Source: Mucilaginibacter gossypiicola
GTDB taxonomy: Bacteria; Bacteroidota; Bacteroidia; Sphingobacteriales; Sphingobacteriaceae
DNA: 64,000 nucleotides
Direction of reading: 5' to 3'
Assembly: GCF_900110105.1 (NCBI RefSeq)
Contig: NZ_FOCL01000017.1
Span: forward strand, 62,001-126,000
Shown here: positions 10,201 through 19,500 of the stretch, piece by piece
Numbering within the stretch: the stretch's first letter is position 1
How the letters are laid out: the number at the start of each line of letters is the position of its first letter
Translations under genes and position numbers: made by a program
Notes under the pieces: model-generated
Seen by the model: the letters and a program-made list of their open reading frames with translations, nothing else
Told to the model about the DNA's origin: nothing
Databases searched by the model: none

Positions 10201-10370
10201 GTGCCAACGGCAACCGATCTATCGGTACTGGGGCCGTAGGCGGCATGCTCATAGGTACTGTATTTGGCGTATTCATTACACCAACACTGTTTGTAATTTT
10301 TCAAACACTACAGGAACGGCTCAGGAAAAAAGCCGCTATCAGCAGCCTGCCGGTTGAAGCGACTCACTAA
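7233..10370 (+). CDS. RND multidrug efflux permease (HAE1/AcrB-MexB type)
   Basis: Proton-driven inner-membrane pump of 1045 residues. It starts with the family signature MLKKFIERPVLS and contains twelve expected membrane segments with two large periplasmic loops. The proton-relay residues are present: the pair Asp405-Asp406 in GIVVDDAIVVVE and Lys935 in LLSKNAILIVEF. Length matches AcrB (about 1049). The hydrophobic-amphiphilic efflux subfamily is favoured over metal exporters by the VDDAIVVVE motif and overall layout. Substrates cannot be told from sequence; drugs, bile-like detergents or plant phenolics are possible. Confidence 0.96.
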   Translation: MLKKFIERPVLSTVVSIIIVTIGVVGLLTLPISQYPDIAPPTVQVQATYNGANADVVLKTVIIPLEQQINGVENMDYITSTAGNDGSANITVSFKVGSDPNLAAVNVQNAVSRASALLPQEVTKAGVTVQKKQTSSLLTYSVYSESPAYDQTFLQNYVDINIVPVIKRIQGVGDASLPSQMDYSMRIWLNTQKMASYGLVPADINAALADQNIQAAPGQFGERGGQAFQYVITYPGTLTDTTQFGNIVVRANSRSRILHLRDVARIELGAQNYFTTTRMNGHPAVSIDVSQIAGSNAHQVIQETVKAMADAAKNFPPGIKYVTLQNTDDFLNASIDKVLHTLFEAFILVFVVVFIFLQDFRSTLIPAISVPVAIIGTFFFLKLFGFTINLLTLFAIILAIGIVVDDAIVVVEAVHAKLDSGYHSAREASIDAISEISGAIVSITLVMSAVFIPVSFIGGSSGVFYKQFGLTLAIAIVLSAINALTLSPALCALFLKGHDEEGKKTSFIQRFYTAFNTGFDNISKKYIRAVSFFSKKTWIPVSILALFVVLLYFAAKATPTGFVPAEDLGAISCNISLPPGSSLDRTDKVTRKIEALARSIPEVNNILGINGRNQLAGNGNNYGLVIMRLIPWTQRKRDIQVIIKELIAKSSNITEAEVKFTSPPTIQGFGATSGFAFQLQDKTGGDIAKFYKVSKDFLSALSERPEIQFATTAFNPNFPQYLMNVNVPKVKEAGLNVTDITGAMQSYYGGLYASNITQFGQQYRVIVQASPEYRMTPESLNSVFVRNTTGDMVPITEFVTLTQNYGPQSITRFNLFTSISINGTPNPGFSSGQAVAAVQQAAAQQLPQGYSYEYSGITREELSGNSQTIYIFLLCLVFVYLILSAQYESYILPLSILLTIPIGIAGAFIFAYLFGIANNIYLQITLIMLIGLLSKNAILIVEFAIERRRAGMSITEAAVSGAQARLRPILMTSFAFILGLIPLMVATGAGANGNRSIGTGAVGGMLIGTVFGVFITPTLFVIFQTLQERLRKKAAISSLPVEATH

Positions 10371-10397
10371 CCATCACTATTTTTATTTGTTAATGAC

Positions 10398-11777
10398 ATG
10401 AAACCAATCATCAAAAATATATTAATCGTCGGCGTATTATCTGCGCTTACAGCCTGCAAGGTTACCCAACCATATCAGGCTCCTCGCTTAAACAGTGCCG
10501 GCCTGTTCAGGGGGGATACATCGGCAGATACAAACTCCATTGCTAAACTGCACTGGGAGCAGGTTTTTACCGATACTATTTTACAGGGGCTTATTAAGCA
10601 GGGCATTCAGCATAACATCGACCTGCAGAAAGCCTATTCGGTAACCAGGCAAGCCCAGGCTTATCTTGATCAAAGCAAACTGGCTTTTTACCCTTCTGTA
10701 AATGCAGATGCCGGTTTATCCCTGGCAGGTGTAGCAAATCCGCGTAACCTGGCTACACAAACCAAGAGCCATGTTTATACCAGCGAGCTAACTGCAAGCT
10801 GGGAGGCGGACATATGGGGTAAATTAAAAAGTGCTAAAAAGGCTCAGCTCGCCTCAATGCTGCAGTCAACCGCTAACGCAAGGGCCGTTCAAACGGTATT
10901 AATAGCCGATATAGCCAATAACTACTACAACCTGATGGCGCTGGACCGGCAATTAGCCATCACCGAACAAAGCGTTAAAAACTGGCAAACTACCGTTAAC
11001 ACTATGAAATCGTTAAAAGCATCAGATGTGGTTACCGGCGCAGCCGTGGTACAAAGCGAAGCCAGTAAATATGCCGTTCAGGGAACCATTCCGGATCTGA
11101 AGCAATCGATCTGGCAAACGGAAAATACCATTAACCTGCTTTTAGGCCTGCCGCCGGGCCCTGTAAAGCGTTCAAGGCTTGATGTGCAGCAACCGCTAAC
11201 CATGCTCAACACAGGTGTTCCGGCCCAAATGCTGGCCAACCGGCCTGATGTAATGGCTGCTGAGTACAGTTTCCGAAATACGTTTGAATTAACCAACGTA
11301 GCCCGCACCTACTTTTATCCGTCATTAACCCTTACCGGCTCGGGAGGTTATTCAAGCTACAGCTCGTTCTTTGGCGTAGGCTCACTGATAGGCAACCTGA
11401 CGGCCGGTCTGGCACAGCCAATCTTCAATCAAGGAGTTAATAAAACCAGGTTAAGGGTAGCCAAAGAACAGCAGCAACAGGCACTTTTAAATTTCCAATA
11501 CACTGTTTTAAGTGCGGGTCAGGATGTTTCAAACGCCATGATGTCGTACCAAACAGCAGGCGAAAAGGCTGTTAGCAGGGTAAGCGAGTTGGAAAACCTT
11601 GAAAAATCGGTAAACTATACACAGCAGTTAGTCAGATACGGATCTGCGAACTATACAGAAGTGTTAACTGCGGAGCAAAGTTACCTGACCGCGCAATTAA
11701 ACAGTGTTAATGACCACTTGCAACAGCTACAGGCCGTAGTTTACTTATACAGATCTCTTGGTGGCGGTTGGGAATAA
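10398..11777 (+). CDS. Efflux outer-membrane channel lipoprotein (TolC/OprM, NodT family)
   Basis: Outer-membrane exit duct of the tripartite pump. The lipobox LTAC places the modified cysteine at residue 20. Two outer-membrane efflux repeats follow, with the typical coiled helices, the motif SYEADIWGKLKSA-like (seen as SWEADIWGKLKS) and ANRPDVMAAE in the second repeat. Length 459 is normal for the family. It follows the pump by 27 bp, completing the operon, and a hairpin lies downstream. Confidence 0.95.
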   Translation: MKPIIKNILIVGVLSALTACKVTQPYQAPRLNSAGLFRGDTSADTNSIAKLHWEQVFTDTILQGLIKQGIQHNIDLQKAYSVTRQAQAYLDQSKLAFYPSVNADAGLSLAGVANPRNLATQTKSHVYTSELTASWEADIWGKLKSAKKAQLASMLQSTANARAVQTVLIADIANNYYNLMALDRQLAITEQSVKNWQTTVNTMKSLKASDVVTGAAVVQSEASKYAVQGTIPDLKQSIWQTENTINLLLGLPPGPVKRSRLDVQQPLTMLNTGVPAQMLANRPDVMAAEYSFRNTFELTNVARTYFYPSLTLTGSGGYSSYSSFFGVGSLIGNLTAGLAQPIFNQGVNKTRLRVAKEQQQQALLNFQYTVLSAGQDVSNAMMSYQTAGEKAVSRVSELENLEKSVNYTQQLVRYGSANYTEVLTAEQSYLTAQLNSVNDHLQQLQAVVYLYRSLGGGWE

Positions 11778-11822
11778 GCACCATAAAAAAGGCTCCGTTC
11801 TTTCATGAGGTTATATACAACA

Positions 11823-11851
11823 AAGCGCTTGCCCTGAGCAGGCAAGCGCTT
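11823..11851. terminator. Hairpin between convergent efflux and AraC genes
   Basis: AAGCGCTTGCC, a 7-nt loop, then GGCAAGCGCTT give a perfect 11-bp stem, placed 45 bp after the channel gene and 80 bp after the convergent AraC gene. T-runs are weak on both sides, so it may work as a bidirectional terminator or RNA end-protecting structure. Confidence 0.6.
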
Positions 11852-11931
11852 ATCATATCTTCAATAGGGAACACTTAATATCCATAATTGCCGTCGCAGG
11901 CTTTTACCATGTACTGCATAATAGTCTGTTT

Positions 11932-12888
11932 TCAAGATACTAATACACGGGATTTGCGTACATCTGTAAAATCGGGCAATCTTCTGAAGCTTGATTTCAT
12001 GTTGACATTGAAAATATTGTTGTTATAGCTGTCAACATAATGTTTTGGGGTAATTCCCATTAAGCTTTTAAACACCCTGTTAAAATTAGTGATACTCAGA
12101 AAGCCACATTTATAAGCGATATTGTTGATACTCTCAAATTTATGCGCTATGAGTTTTTTACAGGCTTCATTGATCCTCACCTCGTTTAAAAACTCGACAA
12201 AAGTATGCCCGGTATGTTTTTTAAAATACCGGCAAAAAGATCCGGGTGTCATACAGGCAATTCCGGCTACATCTTCCAGCCCTATGGTTTGATGATAGTG
12301 CTGCATAACATAGTTATAAATCCTGCTTATCCTGATCCCTTCATTTTCTGTAATATCAGGAAGTTTGTTTTGGGTTGATAACATATTGAATTTACATTTT
12401 GCTGCTGTAAAGTGGCCTATCAAATTAAAAAACTGTATAATTTGGTCGGGGCCCGACGAATTATCGAGTTCAATCATCGTGTCAGTTACCTTATCAAGAA
12501 TTGAATATGGCACTTTAAAGCCCGGCTTAAACTGCTGAAAAAAAGTTAAAGCCTGTTTCATTTCGGGCATGCTAAAAAGCGCGAGTAAAGTTTCGTCGAG
12601 GTTGAAGAATAAATTCAAAGCCTCTATTTGTCTGCCCGAATTACGTTCAAAGTATTCCGAACTGCTTTTAAAAACATGAGGTAAATTGGCCCCTATTAAA
12701 AACACATCTCCGGCACAAAAATCGTGAACATTATTTCCAACTATTAAGGTGCCTTCCCCGTTCCTGATCCAGGTTAACTGAATTTCTTTATGCCTGTGCA
12801 AATATGGGTAGTGATGTGGTAAACTAACCCTTTCAACTATCACACTTTTATTGTGTGGAACCGGTATTGTAAACTGTAAAACTTTCAT
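11932..12888 (-). CDS. AraC-family transcriptional regulator
   Basis: DNA-binding regulator with an N-terminal cupin-like sugar-sensing domain (HHYPYLHRHKEIQLTWI, GDVFLIGANLPHVF) and a C-terminal AraC double helix-turn-helix (LEDVAGIACMTPGSFCRYFKK and INNIAYKCGFLSITNFNRVFK, ending GITPKHY). I chose the ATG at 12886-12888, which begins MKVLQFTIPV; an alternative ATG lies 21 bp upstream. It is convergent with the efflux operon and upstream of a copy of the 20-bp palindromic element also found at GH51 and the HTCC region. That suggests it may control itself and the carbohydrate genes. The signal molecule is unknown. Confidence 0.93.
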   Translation of the reverse strand: MKVLQFTIPVPHNKSVIVERVSLPHHYPYLHRHKEIQLTWIRNGEGTLIVGNNVHDFCAGDVFLIGANLPHVFKSSSEYFERNSGRQIEALNLFFNLDETLLALFSMPEMKQALTFFQQFKPGFKVPYSILDKVTDTMIELDNSSGPDQIIQFFNLIGHFTAAKCKFNMLSTQNKLPDITENEGIRISRIYNYVMQHYHQTIGLEDVAGIACMTPGSFCRYFKKHTGHTFVEFLNEVRINEACKKLIAHKFESINNIAYKCGFLSITNFNRVFKSLMGITPKHYVDSYNNNIFNVNMKSSFRRLPDFTDVRKSRVLVS

Positions 12889-13083
12889 GACATGGTTGCG
12901 ATTTATCATGAATTTACAATAGCCTAAAGTAAAAAACTAACAAACAGCCATTAGCGGATAATATCCAGTTAGTATTTGTTAAATTACTGCAAAAGTAAAA
13001 AGTTAAAAACAAATTTAAGTGTACATTAAACACTAAATAACAAGTTCAAACATTCTATAGTTAACAAAACAACATAATATCGA

Positions 13084-13112
13084 TTAATTATTGTATTATA
13101 AACAATAATTAA
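13084..13112. promoter_or_regulatory. Palindromic operator-like element, copy 1 (upstream of AraC gene)
   Basis: TTAATTATTGT, a 7-nt spacer and ACAATAATTAA form perfect 11-bp arms. The core at 13090-13109 fits ATTGTATTWWWAACAATWAT, shared with copies at 20563-20582 and 32517-32536. It lies 196 bp upstream of the chosen AraC start. Confidence 0.6.
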
Positions 13113-13244
13113 AATTGACAATTTTAAAAACAAAAAACTCGTTGATAAATCGATTTCCTCCACTAAATACAGCCCTATGAGCTAATTTAATGAGGTAAAA
13201 GAACGGGTAATAAAGTAGCCTGAAACAAACAGCCTTTTAAAGCA

Positions 13245-13278
13245 AAAAAGCTGTTTGACATTACTCAAACAGCTTTTT
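13245..13278 (-). terminator. Intrinsic terminator of the susC-susD-fasciclin operon
   Basis: AAAAAGCTGTTTGA, a 6-nt loop and TCAAACAGCTTTTT make a perfect 14-bp stem. On the minus strand it is followed by a T-run, and it lies 23 bp past the last gene of the operon. Confidence 0.9.
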
Positions 13279-13301
13279 GATTATCACTTTCAGCTCAATG
13301 G

Positions 13302-14282
13302 TTAAGGAACCCTTACAATATCTTTTACCGTTATAACAACAACAAAGGTGCCCTTTGTTAAATTATAATTTATGGTAAATGTTGTATTTGCATTAGCACC
13401 CAAATCATTGTGTGTACCTGCAATGCTGTAATAAGTAATTGCTGTACCGAAGCCCGGGTAATTTTTCGCAGCGCTGAAAACCGGCATTTGAGGCACACCC
13501 GCCGGGTAACCGTATTCTAAAGACGTATCCGTTTTTAATTGAGGATAATAAGGATCCCAATCCGACCATATGGGACGTCCGGGCCTGCCAATCACCTCGC
13601 CTTTTGCCGGGTTAAAAGCATTTCCGTTTTTATCCTTCCATACATAAATGATCTTATTAGGACCAGAAGCATTATGGGTTATCTTAACATCCAACAACGA
13701 AGCAGATTTTGATACAAACGTGGTAAACTTACTATCCGATTGATTGTATGCCAGATAAGTAAGTGTATCCGGAGAAGCACCCTGAACTACTATTTTACAG
13801 GCATTATTAATGATTTTTGTACCCCTGATGTTCGAAACCTGGATATCAAAATTGTAATTACCCAACGGCACAAACTTAGTGGCCTGGGTAAACTGGAGCC
13901 TGCCCCCTATGCTGTTTACACTGAATGGCGCAAGGGTGCTATCCTTTAACTTAAGGTTTAACATAGCTTCGGTAGAGTCATTGTAATCAACAGTGCCCTT
14001 AAACACCCTTATGGTATCGAGCTTTAGCAAAATTCCGGCGGCATCCTTGCCAGTTGCCATGTCCCTTACCGCCAACAATTTAACATTGATAGGTGTTGTT
14101 GAGCCATCAATAACCAAACCGGTTGATACTGTTGTTATTCCCTGCGAAACTGTAAAAGGGTTAACGTTGTAAAAAATATTATCACTTATAAAGCCCTTTG
14201 GTACTTTTTGACAACCGTATATAGTTAACAAGGTTAATGCAGACAAAAGCGCAATAAACCCTAACTTTTTGTTTTTAAACAT
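13302..14282 (-). CDS. Surface lipoprotein, DUF5007-like, at the end of a susCD operon
   Basis: A 326-residue lipoprotein with Cys24 after LTIYGC. An early domain (about 50-180) looks like a beta-sandwich. The second half has PGRPIWSDWDPYYPQLKTDT and a YSIAGTHNDLGA stretch that I associate with DUF5007 proteins of susCD operons in Sphingobacteriales; this naming is from memory and moderate. It is the fourth gene of the operon, 27 bp after the fasciclin-like gene, in the position where SusE/F-type surface binding proteins are usually found. Likely role: ligand capture at the cell surface. No catalytic motif is seen. Confidence 0.8.
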   Translation of the reverse strand: MFKNKKLGFIALLSALTLLTIYGCQKVPKGFISDNIFYNVNPFTVSQGITTVSTGLVIDGSTTPINVKLLAVRDMATGKDAAGILLKLDTIRVFKGTVDYNDSTEAMLNLKLKDSTLAPFSVNSIGGRLQFTQATKFVPLGNYNFDIQVSNIRGTKIINNACKIVVQGASPDTLTYLAYNQSDSKFTTFVSKSASLLDVKITHNASGPNKIIYVWKDKNGNAFNPAKGEVIGRPGRPIWSDWDPYYPQLKTDTSLEYGYPAGVPQMPVFSAAKNYPGFGTAITYYSIAGTHNDLGANANTTFTINYNLTKGTFVVVITVKDIVRVP

Positions 14283-14309
14283 GATGTTATGATTTTAAAT
14301 ATATCAGTA

Positions 14310-14966
14310 CTATAATTTATTGAGCGCCGCATTATTAACAAGCACATGCAGTGTTGTCCCCGAGCTTGTTTGCACGCCGGTTGTTTGACATTGCAACGCC
14401 AGATCAACCGGATCGTCATCAGGTGCTCCTGGCGAGCCATCTACCACGCCATTCACCTTTACATATTCAAGTGTGAAATAATTAAAAGTAGGCGCGCTGT
14501 TGGCAAGATAGACCGGAACGCCAGTGGTTATTTTTTTTATGGCAGATGGTGCAGTGGAGCCCACCTCATTGGTATAAAGCACAGAACTTAGCGTAGCATC
14601 ATCAAGCGTAATGGTTTTATTGAACATGTACTGGGTAAAAAGCTTTGCGCTCACCGAATCTGTTAGCTGGTCAATAGAGGTAACTTTTAAAGTTTTCATA
14701 AGCCCGTTTACCGACATATCTGTAAATGCAAAGAAAGTTTTGGCGCTATTTAACGTGTTTTTAAGCTGATAATGATCTATCAGCATAATCACGGTATCAA
14801 ACTGATGATACTGGTTATTTTTAAGGTAATCATAGGTAGAAAGCGAGGTGTATGCTTTGCTTACACCGCCATCTGTGAGATACCCGTTTTTTTTGCAAGC
14901 TCCCAGGCTAATGACCATAAAAAGGCCGAGTAGAAAAAGGCTGCTATTTTTTATCATGTGTTTCAT
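14310..14966 (-). CDS. Fasciclin (FAS1)-domain lipoprotein
   Basis: A 218-residue lipoprotein (Cys24 in SLGACKK). The body matches a FAS1 fold: LKNNQYHQFDTVIMLID, then the H1-like segment TFFAFTDMSVNGLMK, then LFTQYMFNKTITL and a late YFTLEYVKVNG strand. FAS1 domains mediate adhesion or ligand binding. The gene lies 22 bp after susD and 27 bp before the last lipoprotein gene, so it belongs to the same transcript. It is probably a surface-exposed accessory of the SusCD pair. Confidence 0.85.
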   Translation of the reverse strand: MKHMIKNSSLFLLGLFMVISLGACKKNGYLTDGGVSKAYTSLSTYDYLKNNQYHQFDTVIMLIDHYQLKNTLNSAKTFFAFTDMSVNGLMKTLKVTSIDQLTDSVSAKLFTQYMFNKTITLDDATLSSVLYTNEVGSTAPSAIKKITTGVPVYLANSAPTFNYFTLEYVKVNGVVDGSPGAPDDDPVDLALQCQTTGVQTSSGTTLHVLVNNAALNKL

Positions 14967-14988
14967 GTCTTTTACTATTTAATTTAAA

Positions 14989-16497
14989 TCAATTCATGAC
15001 CTTGCCTAACCAAAACGACGTTTGAGTTAGCTGTGAATTATTAATAAATAATGTTGGATCAAGCGGCCAATAATACTTACCTGCTGCAAATTCGCCCGGT
15101 GAGATATTATCAAACTGCTGCAGGTGATTTAAGCGCTCAAGACGCACGAGGTCATAAAAGCGATGGCCTTCTAAAAACAACTCACGGCCGCGTTCGTCTT
15201 CAACGGTCTGCAAAACATCTGCCCCCGCTACACCTGTAATAGAGGCTGCGTTACGGGCCGCACGAACCTTGTTTACCAATGACAATGCAGTTCCGTAATC
15301 AGCAGCAGATTTAGCGCAAAGGGCCTCGGCTTTTAAAAGTTCAATATCGGCAAGTCTGAAAATAATGATATTATTTAGCGAAACCTGATAATTAGCATTA
15401 CCATTTACATTTTGCACGTTAACGTATTTAATACATTCATAATAAGAAGTTGTACCGCTTGATACCTGTATAAAGCCTTTTTTCAAGCGCACATCGTTGG
15501 TATCGGTATATAATGAAACAACTTTGCTGCCATCAACAACCCAGGCCGGCACAGTACGTTTGATGTAAGGCGCGGTAAGGGTTGAGCCTGCCAATGTGTA
15601 ATAAGCATTGGCATCACTGCTTTCAGAGATGTTATTCTGCGCAATTTCAAAAATGCTTTCCTGCGATTGTCCTTTATAAATATCCATAAAGCTTGCCGCA
15701 CTCATTAAACTGTACGAGCCGGAATTAATCACTGCATCGCAGGCAGCATTACAGCTATCATAATCGCTCATCCATGCGTAGATATGTGCAAGTAAAGCGT
15801 ATGCGGCACCTTTATCTGCACGTACAGCTCTATCGGTTGATGAATTGTCCCTTAAGTTTAAGTATTGGGTGGCCTTTGTTAAATCGGCAATTGCCTGTTT
15901 TAACACTGTAGCCTGCGATGTTCTTCCGTATTGCTGGGAAACAGTAGCTTCAGTGTTCTCTAAAACAAGCGGCACGTCTCCCCAAACGCGACACATGATA
16001 AAATAGGCAAATGCCCTGGTAAAATAAGCTTCGCCCAGGTACCTGTTCTTCGCGGCAGTTTGAGATGCTGCATTATCGCCGGTAAATGCACTCGCCGGCA
16101 TGTTACCAATATAATTAAGGCAACGGTTGCTTTGCGCAACTGCAGTATAAAAAGGCGTATAGATCCTTAATTTTAAAAGCGGATCATAAGTAAAAGAGCT
16201 TTGCACCGCCGTTCCCCAGCGCATGTTAAGTACGTTGCTAAAGGATGGATCTTCTGCAGTTAAAAACTCGCCGGATGTAAGATCGCCATAGCTGTAGTAC
16301 GCTATAGAGGCATTAAAAGCCGATCTGAGCAGCGAATAACTGGCAGCAACACCGGCATTGGCATCTCCCTCTGTTTTCCATGTTGTTTCATCGGTTGCTG
16401 TACTTACAGGTGTTTGATCAAGAAATTTCTTACAGGAACTGAACAACAGTACAATTGCTGTGATATATATAATTTGTTTTTTTGCTTTCATTTTCAC
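14989..16497 (-). CDS. SusD/RagB-family nutrient-binding outer-membrane lipoprotein
   Basis: Surface lipoprotein of 502 residues that forms the lid on the SusC channel. Cys22 follows LLFSSC. The SusD-like N-terminal domain (TATDETTWKTEGDANAGVAAS) and the C-terminal RagB domain (DIELLKAEALC, VNKVRAARNAA, ERGRELFLEGHRFYDLVRL) are both clear; the last motif is the family hallmark. It follows its SusC by 64 bp. The ligand is unknown. Confidence 0.96.
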   Translation of the reverse strand: MKMKAKKQIIYITAIVLLFSSCKKFLDQTPVSTATDETTWKTEGDANAGVAASYSLLRSAFNASIAYYSYGDLTSGEFLTAEDPSFSNVLNMRWGTAVQSSFTYDPLLKLRIYTPFYTAVAQSNRCLNYIGNMPASAFTGDNAASQTAAKNRYLGEAYFTRAFAYFIMCRVWGDVPLVLENTEATVSQQYGRTSQATVLKQAIADLTKATQYLNLRDNSSTDRAVRADKGAAYALLAHIYAWMSDYDSCNAACDAVINSGSYSLMSAASFMDIYKGQSQESIFEIAQNNISESSDANAYYTLAGSTLTAPYIKRTVPAWVVDGSKVVSLYTDTNDVRLKKGFIQVSSGTTSYYECIKYVNVQNVNGNANYQVSLNNIIIFRLADIELLKAEALCAKSAADYGTALSLVNKVRAARNAASITGVAGADVLQTVEDERGRELFLEGHRFYDLVRLERLNHLQQFDNISPGEFAAGKYYWPLDPTLFINNSQLTQTSFWLGKVMN

Positions 16498-16561
16498 GTT
16501 CGTTTAATTTTTTAATATTTTGATTGCAGGGATATGGCAGGCAAGCCGCGCTTTGAATGGC

Positions 16562-19500
16562 CTACAAATCAATATTTAAACCAAGTGTATATTTCGCTGC
16601 CGTTGGATAGATCACATTTGACGACCCGGTGGTAGAATCAACTAACTCAGGGTCGGCAATGTCTTTTGCTTTTTTCCAGATAGCAAGGTTGTCGCCCATC
16701 ATGTAAACGTTAACACGTTTAAGTCCCAATGATTTAAGCCACCTATCGGGCAGATCATAACCAAGTGTTACGTTTTTTAATTTGATAAAACTGCCATCCC
16801 TTATGAAATAATCGGTGCCGATATTCCATGGGTCGGTTTGCGAACCGTTGGGATAAACCAGGCGGGCATAAGTAGTTTGGTCGCCGGGAACCTGCCAAAA
16901 CTGGTTAAGCGTATTGGTATAAGTTGCCACACCCGCAACTGTACCCCAGCCACCAAGATTGCGGGTACCGTTAAGTGCATCTGACAGCGCGCCGTTCAAA
17001 ATCTTTCTGCCTGCAACAAACGAAGCAAAAAAGCTTAGCGTAATTCGCTTGTAATTAAAAGTACTGCCAAAGCCCCCGGTATATTTAGGATTGGGGTTAC
17101 CGGCTATATATTTATCATCATTAGTAATATTATAATCGCCGTTTACGTCAACATATTTGGGGTCGCCTGCCTGTAGCGGTACACCATAGTAGGTTTCCTT
17201 TTTACCTGTGGTTGGGTCGGTAGGCACATCGGCATTGGTGGCGTAAACGCCGTTGGTATGAAACACCCTGTAGCTAAACAATGGCTCGCCAAGGGTAAGC
17301 GTTTTGTAAAACCACGAATCGCCAAAAAGGAAGTCGCGGTTATTATTAGGCAATTTAGTTACCAGGTTTTTGTTTATAGAAACGTTAAAGTTAAAATTCC
17401 ATTTAAACGCCGATTTTGGGCCCAGCACGTTAATATTTGTCGCAAACTCCAAACCCTCGTTACGGATATCTACATAGTTACCCGAATAATATTGATATCC
17501 GCTTGTGGCTTGCGCCGGTACGTTATAAAAAAACACGTCCTTAGCATCCTTCCTGTACCAGTCTACAGTGATATTAACCCGGCTGTTAAACAATTCCATA
17601 TCGCCGCCAATATCAACCTGCCTGTCTTTTTCCCAGCGTACACTGTTGCTTGACTTAACCCCAAAGCTTGAATAGTTATTGTAATATGGGAAAGGCGAAA
17701 CTATTGTTGTGCCGTTATAAGTACTTGGATAACCGCCTAAATAACCGTTAGGCGTAATGGTTCCGTTTGTGCCTACATAGCTGCTTGCATCGGTACTTAA
17801 TGTTTGATATTTTGAATACCATTGTCCCGGATCTTTTCCATCCACACCGTAGCTTGCCCTCAGTTTAAAAAAGTTCACCACTTTTTTTATCGGATTAAAA
17901 AATGACTCATCAGATATTATCCAGCCGGCGGCCGCAGCGGGGAATGTACCCCAACGGTATTGCGGGCTATAAATGGATGTGGCATCACGGCGAAAACTGG
18001 CTGTAAACAGATATTTACCCGCATAATCATAGTTAAGCCTTCCGTAATATGACTCGGTAGTTTTACGGGAATAGCTTGTACTGGTGTTAAGATTGGTACC
18101 GGCAGGTACTGTTTGCACCGTGTTAATGCCCGAAATATTGATACCGGCGGCCGATGAATAGTTATAATTATTTTCATAACTGTACAATGATGCGCCCACG
18201 GCAAAAATGAACCGGTGTTTCCCAAAATCCTTATTGTATTGCAAAAAGTTTTCAAACGACCACGACGGGCTACTGCTAACAGTACTATAAGCGGTATTCA
18301 GTGTACCGTTAAGAATCTGCGGCGAGAAATAATCGTATTTATCCGTATAATTTGTTGATCCGTAAGTACTGTTAAATGTGAGGTTTTTAGCTAAAGTATC
18401 TGTTAAGTGAATAGAGCCAACAATAGTGAACGTCCTGTTATCATCATAATAGTGTTGCTTGCCGCTGTAAACCGCCTCCTGTTCGGGACTGAGCTGCAGG
18501 AATGAACTCGGAAAATTCCAGGCTGTAAACAAATAAGCTCCTGCGCCGCCCACGCCGTGGCTTTGCTTTTGGGAGCTCATTAACAGATCGACCGCGATGG
18601 ACATTTTTTTGATCGGCTGAATGGTAAGGTTTAAATGCGGGGTTATTTTCTCTAAACCATAACCGTTCAATACGCCCTGCTCATTATAATGGTTCACAGA
18701 CAAACGGTACGATGTTGTACCAGCATACCCGGCAACCGAAGCGCTTTGGCTATTTACAACAGTAGTTTTCCTGATCAGCAATCCCTGCCAGTCCACATCG
18801 TTATTGAACGCCGGATTTAAACTATCGGTGAGGGCCTTTGGAATTACACCCTGCTGAATGTTATTGTAACCAAGCTGACCTTCCAACAGTTTTAACTTCA
18901 ATGCGCGCTCCGCAGCACCGGTAGTAACTTTAATTAAATTGGGAGATGTTGAAACACCGGCAAAGCCCGAAATTGATACTTGCGGCTTGCCTCTTTTAGC
19001 TTGCTTGGTTTTTACGATAATAACGCCGTTACCACCTCTCGCTCCATATATAGCTGCTGCAGAAGCATCTTTTAAAACATCTATCGACTCAATATCTGCC
19101 GGATTGATCAGCGCCAGGGGATTATTATTTCCGTAAGCTGTGCCGATTGCGTTAACATCAAAAATAACGCCATCTATGATGTATAACGGACCGGAGTTAC
19201 CTCCGTTTGCATTGCCAAAATCCACATTTGTTGATCCGCGTATAACGATATTGGTTTTAGCACCAAGCTCGCCGGTACTGGAAAGCACGCTCACACCAGG
19301 TAAACGCCCTTGCAACATCTGGTCAAAACTGGCTTGCGGTATATTGGCAATGTCTTTACCCTTTATGGATGATACTGCGGCAGTTACTTCGCGCCGGTTT
19401 TGGCTTTGGTATCCCACTACTACTACATCGTTCAGGGATTGCTCATCCACCTGTAACGTATATACGTTTTTGCCGCCAATTTTAGCCTCAAGCCTTTTGT